Assembly: GCF_003315485.1 (NCBI RefSeq)
Contig: NZ_QNSE01000011.1
Location: forward strand, 1 to 64,000
DNA: 64,000 nucleotides
From: Marinomonas rhizomae
Lineage (GTDB): Bacteria; Pseudomonadota; Gammaproteobacteria; Pseudomonadales; Marinomonadaceae
Direction: 5' to 3'
Shown here: one piece after another, positions 1-8,771 of the stretch
How the letters are laid out: each line of letters starts with the position of its first letter
Position numbering within the stretch: the first letter of the stretch is position 1
Made by a program: the position numbers and the translations under genes
The notes under the pieces: model-generated
Told to the model about the DNA's origin: nothing
Database searches by the model: none
What the model saw: the letters and a program-made list of their open reading frames with translations, nothing else

Positions 1-16
1 AGATAGTTTAACTTGT

Positions 17-96
17 CGCGGGATGGAGCAGTCTGGTAGCTCGTCGGGCTCAACTTTCTATTGCTTAGGTACATACAGTCGAAGGTCGTTGGTTCA
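17..96 (+). pseudogene. Broken initiator tRNA (tRNA-fMet) relic
   Basis: Positions 17-52 read as the 5' half of a bacterial initiator tRNA: CGCGGG acceptor strand with the unpaired C1, the GGAGCAG..TGGTAGCTCGTC D-arm and the GGGCTCA start of the anticodon arm. The expected TAACCC is replaced by about 27 unrelated bases (53-79). The match resumes as CGAAGGTCGTTGGTTCA (80-96), the variable loop and T-arm, then stops: no 3' acceptor strand and no CCA follow. It therefore cannot fold as a tRNA. tRNA genes are common integration targets, so this may be a rearrangement scar; that part is inference. The rest of 97-210 holds no recognisable gene. Confidence 0.7.
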
Positions 97-210
97 CTTT
101 TTAATTAAGAAAAGGGCTCTAAAACCACTTTCAAGTAAATTATTTTCCATTTTATATTCGAGCAATAATAAAGCTTTCTTGTTGGTAGTATTTGATGTTT
201 TCTAATTTAT

Positions 211-633
211 CTAAGGAGTCAGTTTTGTGACTTCAGTCAGCAACCGGCTTAACTGCTGCATTTTTTCTTCGCCTAATTTGCCAATCAAGGTGGCATAAGC
301 TTGATCTATTTTAGGACTAACTTCCTTAAAAATTTCGCTAGCTTTATCGCTCAGTGACAGCAAGGTAATACGCTGATCATGTTCGGAACGATTACGAATA
401 ATCAATCCTTCAGATTCAAAACGGCTGATGATCCGAGTTAGGCTCGGACTAAGGATGCAGCAGCGTTCAGCGAGCTGTTTTGCGTCCATCTGCTTATTGT
501 CATTTAAGACTCGAATCACTCGCCACTGTTGCTCGGTGAAACCTGTTTCTTGAAGGATTGGGCGAAAGAACTGCATCGCCGATTCGCGAGATCTTAATAG
601 TTGTAGCGTTAAAGAGTCTTCTAATTTTTTCAT
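211..633 (-). CDS. hpaR: Homoprotocatechuate operon repressor HpaR (MarR family)
   Basis: A MarR-family winged-helix repressor of about 140 residues. The N-terminus (EDSLTLQLLRSRESAMQFF), the FTEQQWRVIRVL helix and the EKMQQLSRLL tail closely resemble Escherichia coli HpaR, which represses the 4-hydroxyphenylacetate meta-cleavage operon and is released by pathway aromatics. I chose the internal ATG at 633 over an upstream one because the family begins at that point (MKKLEDSLT). It is transcribed leftward, with a palindrome-like site about 50 bp upstream suggesting autoregulation. The same motif occurs in front of the hpa operons 16-27 kb away, so HpaR is the best candidate regulator of all of them; that link is inferred. 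Confidence 0.88.
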   Translation of the reverse strand: MKKLEDSLTLQLLRSRESAMQFFRPILQETGFTEQQWRVIRVLNDNKQMDAKQLAERCCILSPSLTRIISRFESEGLIIRNRSEHDQRITLLSLSDKASEIFKEVSPKIDQAYATLIGKLGEEKMQQLSRLLTEVTKLTP

Positions 634-683
634 ATATTTTCGATAGCAACGTAGTGTCGGATGTATGTGTAAAAGCAAAGTAC

Positions 684-695
684 TTAATTTGTTAA
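684..695. promoter_or_regulatory. Putative HpaR operator (autoregulation)
   Basis: TTAATTTGTTAA, or TTAACAAATTAA on the other strand, is a 10/12 match to TTAACATGTTAA found before the hpa operons. It lies about 50 bp upstream of the hpaR start, where a repressor would control its own promoter. The flanking TTAG on the minus strand also matches the extended site before the TRAP operon. Confidence 0.5.
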
Positions 696-743
696 CTAAT
701 TAATATAGCAAAATGCTTGCCAGTTTGCATAGTAATGATAGCT

Positions 744-1925
744 TTATGTGTTTTTACTTTGCTTCGAGTTCTGTGACCAGTGCCTTAAATGTAGCCATAT
801 GGCAAAGCTCATACAGGTAAAGATGAGCCAAAACACCAATGTTGGCAGGCTGGTGACGATTAGCGGAATAAACTGAGCAAATAAAGCGCCAGATAAGAGT
901 TGTAAAAACCCCATTAAGCCTGCAGCCATACTAGATTGTTTATTAATACTGCTAATAGCGGCAGTTTGGTTAGTTGGTTGACTGATGCCGCGACCAAAAG
1001 TCACCAAACACATAGGTAGGAAAAGCCCAGCGTAATCGGTGTCTAAAAAAAGTTGAGTCAATAATAATAGGAATGCGCCAAGTAAACTGATGCTGTTACC
1101 GATGGCGATGGTCTTATCGAGCGTTAAATGTTGATTGATTAACGTACTCAGGTAGCCTCCAGCCATGAAAGAAATAGAAATGGAAATAAACCAATATCCG
1201 TAAGCGTGAATGCCACCTTTAAAAGTATTAGTAATATAGGGGGATGAGCTGACAAAGACATAAAAGCAGATGGCGACAAGCGTATTAGCGACGGCGTACG
1301 TTCTAAAGTCACGGTCTTGCAGTAGTGTTTTGTACTGAGTGATATTTTCTCTAAAAGATGGGCGTTGTGTTTGTTGAGAGTGGTGTGGGATAAGCTTTAA
1401 GGTCAACATCAGTAATAGGCTGCCTTGCAGGACAGAGATGGAAAAGATGAGTTGCCAACCCAGCAGTGAGTTAATCAGCCCCCCCATCAACGGAGCGATG
1501 CTCTGAGAGATCGCAATTGCCATGATAATGTAGCCCATTTTTTGCGATGCTTTTGTCTTTCCTGAGCCGTCAACCAAGAGTGCGCGCGCCAGTGACATGG
1601 CGATGGCTCCCCCCAACCCTTGCAAAACTCGGCCGATAAGTAACCCCTCGATATTGCCGAAGCCGCCGCTGATGGCGCTACCTAAAGTAAAACTTGCAAG
1701 ACCAAGTAGCATGGTCTTTCGATAACCAAAATGGTTAACAATGCCACCTACTAATAATTGACCAAAAGCGAGGGCACACAAGTAAAGGGAATAACTCAGT
1801 TGCACCAAGCTAATATCGACATTGAGCTGTTTGGCGATATTTGGCAACGCTGGCAGCAGAATGTTGATGGCAATCGGGCTGCTCATCGCGATAAAGATCA
1901 AATAGCTAAGGGGAAAACTGGGCAT
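744..1925 (-). CDS. MFS drug-efflux-type transporter
   Basis: A 393-residue inner-membrane protein with about 12 hydrophobic segments. It carries the major facilitator motif between helices 2 and 3 (GGIVNHFGYRKTM), the helix-4 GRVLQGLGGAIAMS stretch and a proline/glycine-rich motif C region (APLMGGLINSLLGW). These place it in the drug:proton antiporter (DHA1, Bcr/CflA-like) group. It lies between the hydroxylase genes and hpaR, all leftward, so it may export toxic phenolics or import an aromatic acid; the substrate cannot be read from sequence. A strong terminator separates it from the hydroxylase operon upstream, so it probably has its own promoter. Confidence 0.75.
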   Translation of the reverse strand: MPSFPLSYLIFIAMSSPIAINILLPALPNIAKQLNVDISLVQLSYSLYLCALAFGQLLVGGIVNHFGYRKTMLLGLASFTLGSAISGGFGNIEGLLIGRVLQGLGGAIAMSLARALLVDGSGKTKASQKMGYIIMAIAISQSIAPLMGGLINSLLGWQLIFSISVLQGSLLLMLTLKLIPHHSQQTQRPSFRENITQYKTLLQDRDFRTYAVANTLVAICFYVFVSSSPYITNTFKGGIHAYGYWFISISISFMAGGYLSTLINQHLTLDKTIAIGNSISLLGAFLLLLTQLFLDTDYAGLFLPMCLVTFGRGISQPTNQTAAISSINKQSSMAAGLMGFLQLLSGALFAQFIPLIVTSLPTLVFWLIFTCMSFAIWLHLRHWSQNSKQSKNT

Positions 1926-1971
1926 ATTTAACTCATAGGTTAATGGTTTTATTTGTCATTCTTAAAGCACG

Positions 1972-2007
1972 AAAAGCAAAAACCTCGACCATGAGGTTTT
2001 TGCTTTT
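1972..2007 (-). terminator. Bidirectional rho-independent terminator
   Basis: A 15-bp perfect stem (AAAAGCAAAAACCTC, 1972-1986, with its complement at 1993-2007) around a 6-nt loop. It ends in a T-run on either strand and lies 40 bp past the stop codon of the flavin reductase gene, closing the hydroxylase operon. Confidence 0.9.
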
Positions 2008-2047
2008 TAACGTCAGTTTAACGATTTTCGACTACGCCAACCGGTGG

Positions 2048-2962
2048 CTAATTTAACTGCTTTAATACACTTTGCATTAGTTGTTTAAAGTTATCGTATT
2101 CTTTTTCGCTGAAATCACCAAAAATATCGTCTTGCTGTTGGTTTGCTATATCCCACAGACGAGCCGCCATATCTTGGCCTTTTGCTGTCAGCGTCAAAGC
2201 GTCGGTAATCAGTCCGGTTTGAGTGAGACGTTCCACTCCGGACTCGACATCTGTTTCAGGAATGGTAACTAAGTCTTTTAGTGTGTTTATATTTATGTCT
2301 TGCGTATCACTTAATACCAAAAGTAGACGAGCTTCGCTGGTATTTAAACCAATCGACGCTTGTTTTGGTAGGTAGTTTTCTTGAATTTTCTGCAAAACTT
2401 TATTCATTAAATAGAAGGCGTTGTTGTTCAACCTTTGGAGGGTGTCGGTTGGCGTGGTGTTTTGGCTCGTTGCGGTTAAGCCTGTAAAAGGAATGGCACC
2501 AGCATAACTGCCTTGTACGTAGAGTAGTGGGTTGCTTCCTAAATGTTCAAATGCCAGCACCTTACCAATCATGATCCAGTGATCGCCACCATCTATTACC
2601 TGATGCGTCTCACATTGAAAATTGGCGGTGGTGTCTTTCAAAATCGGACTATTGCCGACGCCAAGGGTGTATTCAATGCCTGCAAATTTATCATCGCTTG
2701 GCTTGGCAAAGTTATTTGACAAATCGATCTGATCGGCGGCTAAAATATTTACTGCAAAATGGGCTGATTTTTCAAAGGTTTCATAACTACTGGAACTTTT
2801 TACCAGACTCCACAAAACTAATGGTGGATCGAGTGAGACAGAGTTAAAGCTGTTTGCTGTCACGCCAACTTTGTTGCCTTCGGGGTCTTGAGCGGTAACC
2901 ACAGTCACGCCAGTGGCGAAATTGCCCAGCGCTCTTCTAAATTCTTTTGGGTCGAAGTTCAT
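2048..2962 (-). CDS. 4-hydroxyphenylacetate 3-hydroxylase, reductase component (C1 type) with MarR-like C-terminal domain
   Basis: A 304-residue two-domain protein. Residues 1 to about 160 form a flavin reductase domain of the HpaC/DIM6 type (start FRRALGNFATGVTVVTA; the ANSFNSVSLDPPLVLWSL flavin-binding stretch). Residues about 175-304 form a MarR-like winged helix with no separate regulator role expected. This architecture is that of the Acinetobacter baumannii C1 reductase, in which the MarR-like tail holds back flavin reduction until 4-hydroxyphenylacetate binds. It supplies reduced FMN to the oxygenase encoded just upstream; the two genes are 40 bp apart and co-oriented. E. coli HpaC lacks the tail and is about 170 residues. 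Domain call is strong; substrate is inferred from the neighbouring hpa genes. Confidence 0.85.
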   Translation of the reverse strand: MNFDPKEFRRALGNFATGVTVVTAQDPEGNKVGVTANSFNSVSLDPPLVLWSLVKSSSSYETFEKSAHFAVNILAADQIDLSNNFAKPSDDKFAGIEYTLGVGNSPILKDTTANFQCETHQVIDGGDHWIMIGKVLAFEHLGSNPLLYVQGSYAGAIPFTGLTATSQNTTPTDTLQRLNNNAFYLMNKVLQKIQENYLPKQASIGLNTSEARLLLVLSDTQDININTLKDLVTIPETDVESGVERLTQTGLITDALTLTAKGQDMAARLWDIANQQQDDIFGDFSEKEYDNFKQLMQSVLKQLN

Positions 2963-3002
2963 ACGTTTCTCTCTTATTTTTGTTCTAGATTAAAAAGGAA
3001 AA

Positions 3003-4172
3003 TTACAGTAAAGAGGGATCAGGCTCTAAGCCCATTATTTCTCGTCCAAAGATTTGTGCACACACATCGTAATCTGTGTAGGCATGAGCACCGGTAACAT
3101 GGCTATCACGAAACAAGCGTTGCGCTTCTTTATCCAGATACCAATGACTCGCGCCCATGCTGCTAAACAAACGATCTACGGCTTCAATACACATTTTCAC
3201 TACATAGGCTTGGTTAGTACGCCACTCGGCTAAGGTTGCTCGGTCAGGGTAACGATGCGCTTCTGCGTATTCGGCGTGCTCTTCCCACGTTTTTTCTAAA
3301 AAAGCACGCGCCGCCATGACTTGATGAGAGGCTTCGGCAATGCGTAACAAGGCTGGTGTTGCTGTCCCAACTTTGGCACCAGTATAGGCACGAATTCGAC
3401 CTTGAGTGGCTTCTTTAAAGACCGTCAACATACGCTCGGCAATGCCTAAACTAATGGCAGAAAACCCGGAAGCGAAGTAAGGACGATAGGGCGCATAAAA
3501 GATTTTACTGTCAGGGTATAAATCAAAACCGCCGGATTTTCCTTCCATCATATCTTTGGCTTTTTGTATTCTGTGTTCTGGTACAAATTTCTCACGTACA
3601 ACCAGCGTTTTTGTGCCACTGCCTTTCATCGCCGCCGCTTGCCAGTCGTCGTCTATGGTGTAATCTGTCGCTGGAATTAACGCAAAACAATGGTCTTTAC
3701 CACCTTCAGCATTTTCTCTCAGGAAACCACAAAGCGCCCATTGAGCATGGTCGCAACCACTGCTCCAGCGCATGTCGCCGGTGAACATCACGCCACCATC
3801 GGTTTCTTGGTATTTACCAAAAGGCGCAATACTACTGCTGGCTAAGGCATCTGGGTTTTCTTTCCAAATATCGTCTTGAGCTTGTTTTGGGAACAATGCG
3901 ATTTGATGATTGTGAGTACACAGCAAACTGAATGCCCAAGCCGTACTGGCGCAGGCTCCTGCTAGCGCCGCAATGCAATCACCAAATTCAGGTAAGGATA
4001 TTTCGTAGCCACCGTAGGCTTTTGGTAAGAATGCTTTATGAAGCCCGATCTGCTTCAGTAGATCGATGTTCTCTTTCGGGGCTTGGCGAAGCTCTTCGGC
4101 TTGAGAGGCATTTTCTGCAATTTTTGGCAGTACAGTTTGTAGTTCGATAAGTAATGGATTGGCTCTTTGCAT
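3003..4172 (-). CDS. 4-hydroxyphenylacetate 3-hydroxylase, oxygenase component (C2 type)
   Basis: A 389-residue flavin-dependent monooxygenase with the acyl-CoA dehydrogenase fold. The N-terminal helical domain (LKQIGLHKAFLPKAYGG), the beta domain (TGDMRWSSGCDHAQWALCG) and the C-terminal helical bundle (FSSMGASHWYLDKEAQRLFRD) follow the order seen in Acinetobacter C2, HsaA and related group D monooxygenases. With reduced FMN from the C1 partner it should hydroxylate 4-hydroxyphenylacetate to 3,4-dihydroxyphenylacetate, the substrate of HpaD. It is not homologous to E. coli HpaB in sequence family, so that symbol is avoided. It heads the leftward operon with the reductase. No TTAACATGTTAA palindrome was seen upstream, so control may differ from the lower pathway. 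Confidence 0.83.
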   Translation of the reverse strand: MQRANPLLIELQTVLPKIAENASQAEELRQAPKENIDLLKQIGLHKAFLPKAYGGYEISLPEFGDCIAALAGACASTAWAFSLLCTHNHQIALFPKQAQDDIWKENPDALASSSIAPFGKYQETDGGVMFTGDMRWSSGCDHAQWALCGFLRENAEGGKDHCFALIPATDYTIDDDWQAAAMKGSGTKTLVVREKFVPEHRIQKAKDMMEGKSGGFDLYPDSKIFYAPYRPYFASGFSAISLGIAERMLTVFKEATQGRIRAYTGAKVGTATPALLRIAEASHQVMAARAFLEKTWEEHAEYAEAHRYPDRATLAEWRTNQAYVVKMCIEAVDRLFSSMGASHWYLDKEAQRLFRDSHVTGAHAYTDYDVCAQIFGREIMGLEPDPSLL

Positions 4173-4376
4173 AATAGATACCTTAATTATTTTTGTTTGG
4201 TGTTGTGTCGTGAAACGGTATGTTGAGAGTATTCGTGTTATGGCAACAGAAGAGAATGCAGATTTAGGATAATTGCTGGTACTTTTCTAGAATTTGGCCT
4301 ATTGGTTTGAAAAGTAAGAAGGAAATAAGAGATCTAGAATTTCTGGATTATCAAAAGGTCTGTAGGTGCTGTATTA

Positions 4377-4886
4377 ATGAATACTCTTTATGGACGAATT
4401 GCGGCTCAATTGATTGATGGATTAGAAGTCGTCGGTGTTAAACCGGAAGAAGTGAAGTATGTCTTGATCACTCTTGGCGATAATGTTCTTACCGCCAACC
4501 CGACACCGGGTCACACACCAGGGACTGTCTCTTATGAATACACTGTAAAAGACGGAGGCAAGTCTTATCAAGCTTTCACCGTTGGCGGCTTAGGTATGAA
4601 TGCGATTAAGCGTCAAGAACAAGGCGAAGATTACATTGGCAGTGTCGATGCCATATTAGCGATGGTCAAATGGGATGAAAATCCATCACACGTGCATTTA
4701 TCTGCCCATGGTCTTTCGAATAATCTTCTGGAAAATGCCGCTACGCTAAAAACACGACAAGCTGACGAACTTCATCCTATGGTTGATAAAGAAGGCTTTC
4801 AAGCGCAGCTATTACGTTTACGTGGGATAGCTGAAGGCCGAGTAGAAGTAGAAGAAGGTAAGAATTTTTTTCTAAAAATATCGTAA
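4377..4886 (+). pseudogene. Metallo-beta-lactamase-fold hydrolase, internally deleted
   Basis: The 169-residue frame retains YVLIT, where MBL-fold enzymes continue into the HxHxDH zinc motif. Here it jumps directly to GDNVLTANPTPGHTPGTVSYE, the segment around the next zinc histidine. The catalytic HxHxDH and roughly the following 40-50 residues are missing, and the N-terminal part of the fold is also absent. The downstream part (GGLGMN, the SAHGLSNN histidine region) is intact and still open. It resembles the subclass B3-like hydrolases that start with a signal peptide. Without zinc ligands it should not be active, so I call it a decayed gene. The upstream 200 bp show no coding remainder. Confidence 0.7.
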
Positions 4887-4959
4887 CTCTCTGACTATAC
4901 TAAACTTATATTCAAATATCCCGTTTGGGTTTTGTGATCGTTATAATAGGCGGGCGGCA

Positions 4960-7485
4960 ATGTCATCACTCGATAATAAGCAATTATTAAACCTAATTCG
5001 CTATGCTCCAGTAGTAGTTGTGTTTGTATTTGCGTTGGCTGTAAACCTGATTGCGATTAAGGATAATCGCAATCAGGCCGAGTTAAGCATTAAAAATTTA
5101 AGAGAAGAACTGATTTTTCAACGTAAAGATTCTATTCGATCTCAGGTTCATCAAGTTTATAAGCAAGTTCTGCTAGAGCAGTCTCAGTCAGAAAATGAGT
5201 TAAAAAATCTTTCAAAACAACGTGTTTATGAAGCATTCGGAATCGCTAATCATATTTATGCTACAAATATGGGAAAGTCGAAAGCTGAGGTTAGTAAACT
5301 TATTATTGAAGCTCTTAGGTCTATTCGCTTTTTTGATGGGCGAGGCTATTTTTTTATTATTGCGAATGATGGCACCAGTATTATGAACAGTGCCTATCCC
5401 AGTTTAGAAGGAACGAGTACTTGGAATTTACAGAGTAGTAAAGGCCACTTTATGACGCGTGAAATGCTTAAGCTGACTGAAAGTAAAGGTGAGGGGGCGC
5501 TGAAATGGCTTTATAAAAAGCCGGGCTCTGTCAATGAGCAAGAGGCTGAAAAGATTGGCTACATTAAAAAATTTGAACCTTATGACTGGTCTATTGGTAC
5601 TGGTGAGTACCTGACCGATTTTGAAGAAGATGTGAAAACATCACTCTTAACATGGTTTTCAGGATATGAGTATGGTGAAGATGGTTATTTTTTTGTTATC
5701 GATCGAAATGGCACACTATTAGCGCATCATCGCAATGACTTCTTAGGTTTAAATGTATCTGTTGGGAGTAAGCTTGATCACCAATTGGTGGACGATATCT
5801 CCGCTCAAGTTGAAAACGGTGGTGGATATGTTCGCTTTTTGAAGCCACTTACCTTGAGTGGTGATGTGACGTTAGAGCAAGTGAGTTATGTTAAGGAAAT
5901 CAAGGAATGGGATTGGATCATTGGCACCGGCTTCAGTGCTCAAACGTTTGAGAAGCACATACGAGTAAAAGAAGAGCAACTGACTGAATTAAACAATCAA
6001 AGCCTAATGCGGTTGGTCTATCTGACGATTATTTCAATGTTTTTTCTGACATTGTCTTCCTTATATGTAGGTAACTTGATTGCAAGGCGTTTTGGGGCCT
6101 TTCAAAATCAAATAAAGGCTGACTTCAAGGAGCTCAATAATACCAAAAATGAAATGGAATATATGGCGTTACATGATTCGTTAACAGGCCTCCCTAACCG
6201 TCTCCTTTTGCAGCAAGACATTGCAGAAAGAATCCAGTTAGCAAAGTTGAATGGTGGGAAAATAGCCATAATGTTTGTTGATCTGGATAATTTTAAAAAT
6301 GTTAATGACTTACATGGACATCATGCGGGAGATTTATTGCTTGATGCTGTGGCCGAAAGGTTCAAGGGGATTATGGATGTTCACAGTAGCGTTTCGAGGT
6401 TTGGAGGTGATGAGTTCGTTTTTTGTTTTTCGAATTTGACGAGCAAAGCGGAGGCAGAAGACAAAGCCAAATTGATCAGGGGGGCTTTGCTGGCACCTGT
6501 GGTTATAGAGGGAAGATCTCTCAATGTGAGTTGTTCTATTGGTGTGTCTATGTACCCGGAGGACAGCACAAATTTAGAAACGTTAATTAGTCAGGCTGAT
6601 ACCGTACTTTATAAGTCTAAAGCGGATAAAAAAGGACAATTTCTTTTTTATAACAACAGTATTAGTGAGCAAGTTAAGCGGAAAATGAATATTGAGAGTG
6701 AACTGATTTGTGCGATTGAGAAACATCAATTGTCGGTAAATTATCAACCACAAATTAGAGTCAGTGATGAAAAATTGGTTAGTGTCGAAGCTTTAATACG
6801 TTGGCAGCATCCTCAGTTAGGCTGCATTTATCCTGATGAGTTTATTTCTATTGCGGAAGAAACCGGAATCATTAATGAATTAGGTTTATTTGTATTTAAA
6901 AAAGCATGTGAAGATATTTATGCTCTTTCCCCAAATGGTAAAGAGGCACTTAAATTATCTGTAAACATTTCCCCTGTGCAACTTCTTGAACCGGACTTCG
7001 GTCCTCTCTTATTGGATATTTGTCATGAGGTTGGCATTGATCCGGAACGTATTACCTTAGAGTTGACCGAAAATATTTTCATTCATCGATTAGATATCGT
7101 GCAGCCTTTGTTGAGTAAGTTAAGGCAATTGGGTTTTGCATTATCGTTAGACGACTTTGGTACAGGCTATTCTTCTCTCAGTTACATCAATAGCTTGCCG
7201 CTAACCGAAATTAAAATAGACCGCTCGTTTATCAATAAATTTTTAGAGTTTTACCAGAGTGATATGTTGGTTCGTATGATTATTGAGATTGGGCGTTTAT
7301 GTGGCTTATTGGTTGTCGCGGAGGGGGTTGAAACCAAGGAGCAGTTTAAGAAGTTACTGAGTTATGGTTGTCATCGCGTACAGGGTTACTATTTTGATCG
7401 TCCTTTAACCATAGAAAAGCTATCTGAAAAAATAATATTGTCTCAGCCTGAGACTGGTTCAAGCACCTATTTGAGGGAAGAATAA
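4960..7485 (+). CDS. Dual-Cache membrane sensor GGDEF-EAL protein
   Basis: An 841-residue c-di-GMP enzyme. A first transmembrane helix (about 14-32) is followed by two tandem Cache_2/SMP_2-type sensor repeats (about 50-350; paired motifs DGRGYFFII and EDGYFFVID, each followed by W..GTG), then a second helix (about 350-372). A GGDEF domain with intact RFGGDEF sits near residue 481, and an EAL domain begins at EALIRW near residue 609. EAL catalytic residues are all visible: EAL, N in VNISP, ELTEN, LDDFGTG, KIDRSF and AEGVET. No RxxD inhibitory site precedes GGDEF. Both activities are possible, with direction set by the periplasmic ligand. It sits 5 bp before a solute-binding protein gene, suggesting a shared ligand. 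Confidence 0.9.
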   Translation: MSSLDNKQLLNLIRYAPVVVVFVFALAVNLIAIKDNRNQAELSIKNLREELIFQRKDSIRSQVHQVYKQVLLEQSQSENELKNLSKQRVYEAFGIANHIYATNMGKSKAEVSKLIIEALRSIRFFDGRGYFFIIANDGTSIMNSAYPSLEGTSTWNLQSSKGHFMTREMLKLTESKGEGALKWLYKKPGSVNEQEAEKIGYIKKFEPYDWSIGTGEYLTDFEEDVKTSLLTWFSGYEYGEDGYFFVIDRNGTLLAHHRNDFLGLNVSVGSKLDHQLVDDISAQVENGGGYVRFLKPLTLSGDVTLEQVSYVKEIKEWDWIIGTGFSAQTFEKHIRVKEEQLTELNNQSLMRLVYLTIISMFFLTLSSLYVGNLIARRFGAFQNQIKADFKELNNTKNEMEYMALHDSLTGLPNRLLLQQDIAERIQLAKLNGGKIAIMFVDLDNFKNVNDLHGHHAGDLLLDAVAERFKGIMDVHSSVSRFGGDEFVFCFSNLTSKAEAEDKAKLIRGALLAPVVIEGRSLNVSCSIGVSMYPEDSTNLETLISQADTVLYKSKADKKGQFLFYNNSISEQVKRKMNIESELICAIEKHQLSVNYQPQIRVSDEKLVSVEALIRWQHPQLGCIYPDEFISIAEETGIINELGLFVFKKACEDIYALSPNGKEALKLSVNISPVQLLEPDFGPLLLDICHEVGIDPERITLELTENIFIHRLDIVQPLLSKLRQLGFALSLDDFGTGYSSLSYINSLPLTEIKIDRSFINKFLEFYQSDMLVRMIIEIGRLCGLLVVAEGVETKEQFKKLLSYGCHRVQGYYFDRPLTIEKLSEKIILSQPETGSSTYLREE

Positions 7486-7490
7486 GAATC

Positions 7491-8768
7491 ATGTTAAAAG
7501 AGACAAGAATGAAGTTGTCAGTATTGGGGGTGGTTGGCTTAAGTCTTTGCTCCAATATATTGTTGGCCGCACCACAGGAAATAGTGCTTTGGCGCCACAT
7601 GGCAAGTGATGTTGAAATAAGTCGGTCATTGGCGGCAATCCAGCGGTTTAATGACAGTCAAAATAAATGGAATGTGGTGGCCGATCTCATCCCTGAAGCC
7701 TCCTATACGTTGTCTATAAGAGCCGCCGCCCAAGCAGAATTATTACCTTGTATTATAGAGATAGATCAGCCACTCGTTCCAAATTTTGCTTGGAGTGGTT
7801 ATCTTCATCCGTTAGATGGTTTGTTGAGCGATGATGTATTGGCGTCGCTTAATGCGACAGGGAAAGGAAGTTATGATGGTCTAGTTTACTCTGTTGGAGG
7901 GTTGGAAGTTGCTTTGGCTCTTTTTACCACGAAATCTCTTCTTGAAAAGATCGGTGTTCGCTACCCAACCCTAGATAAACCTTGGGATAAAGCAGAATTC
8001 ATGGCGGTGTTGGATGCCGTTAAGGCAACTGGAGAATATCAATACCCATTGGATATGAGAGCTCAAGATGTAACAGAATGGATTCCTTATGCTTGGGCGC
8101 CTTGGATGATGTCGTGGGGAGCTGATCTTATTGATCGCAGTGATTATATTACGGTTGAAGGCGTTCTAAATTCTCCAGCAGCCATAGACTTTGGCTTATG
8201 GATACAAGACTTAGTGAAAGATAAGTATATGGGGATCAACCCTCAAAGTAAAAATGGTTTTATTGATGGTGACATTGCTATTCAGTATGGTGGATCGTGG
8301 GCTCTAAGTGCTTACTATGAAAGGTTCCAAGAAGATTTGGCGGTATTGCCCGTTCCTGATTTTGGTCATGGCGCTACGATCGGGGGTGGATCATGGCATT
8401 GGGCTATGACTGAATCATGTCGTCACCCAGAGGCGGCCAAAGACCTGATTACGTTTCTAATGACAGCAGAAGAGCAGGCCGCGATGTCTAGGGTCATCGG
8501 TATTTTTCCGACCAACATTAATGCATTGGAACTAACAGCGAATTACTCAGAGCAAGGTAAGTGGCGAATGTTATTTGATTTCTCCAAACAGTTTTCAGTA
8601 TTGAGACCAGAAACCCCCGCTTATGCAGAAATTTCGTCTAGTTACAAAAATGCCATGAGTAGTATTTTAAATGGTATGCCACCGGATCTTGCGTTGGATA
8701 TCGCCGTGGAAAATATTCAAGCTGCGTTTGAACGGCATAACAACTATGGTGCTCGATTAAATGAATGA
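7491..8768 (+). CDS. Extracellular solute-binding protein (ABC sugar type), orphan
   Basis: A 425-residue periplasmic binding protein of the MalE-like family 1. It has an N-terminal signal peptide (KLSVLGVVGLSLCSNILLAA), an opening EIVLWRHMASD strand, and later GDIAIQYGGSWALSAY and GGGSWHWAM segments typical of carbohydrate-binding proteins. The ATG at 7491 or the one at 7509 could be the start; 7491 is kept because both precede the signal peptide. No ABC permease or ATPase gene is nearby. It begins 5 bp after the dual-Cache GGDEF-EAL gene, so a role as ligand-presenting partner of that sensor is a reasonable inference. Its stop is followed in the same frame by a LysR tail fragment. Confidence 0.8.
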   Translation: MLKETRMKLSVLGVVGLSLCSNILLAAPQEIVLWRHMASDVEISRSLAAIQRFNDSQNKWNVVADLIPEASYTLSIRAAAQAELLPCIIEIDQPLVPNFAWSGYLHPLDGLLSDDVLASLNATGKGSYDGLVYSVGGLEVALALFTTKSLLEKIGVRYPTLDKPWDKAEFMAVLDAVKATGEYQYPLDMRAQDVTEWIPYAWAPWMMSWGADLIDRSDYITVEGVLNSPAAIDFGLWIQDLVKDKYMGINPQSKNGFIDGDIAIQYGGSWALSAYYERFQEDLAVLPVPDFGHGATIGGGSWHWAMTESCRHPEAAKDLITFLMTAEEQAAMSRVIGIFPTNINALELTANYSEQGKWRMLFDFSKQFSVLRPETPAYAEISSSYKNAMSSILNGMPPDLALDIAVENIQAAFERHNNYGARLNE

Positions 8769-8771
8769 GAC

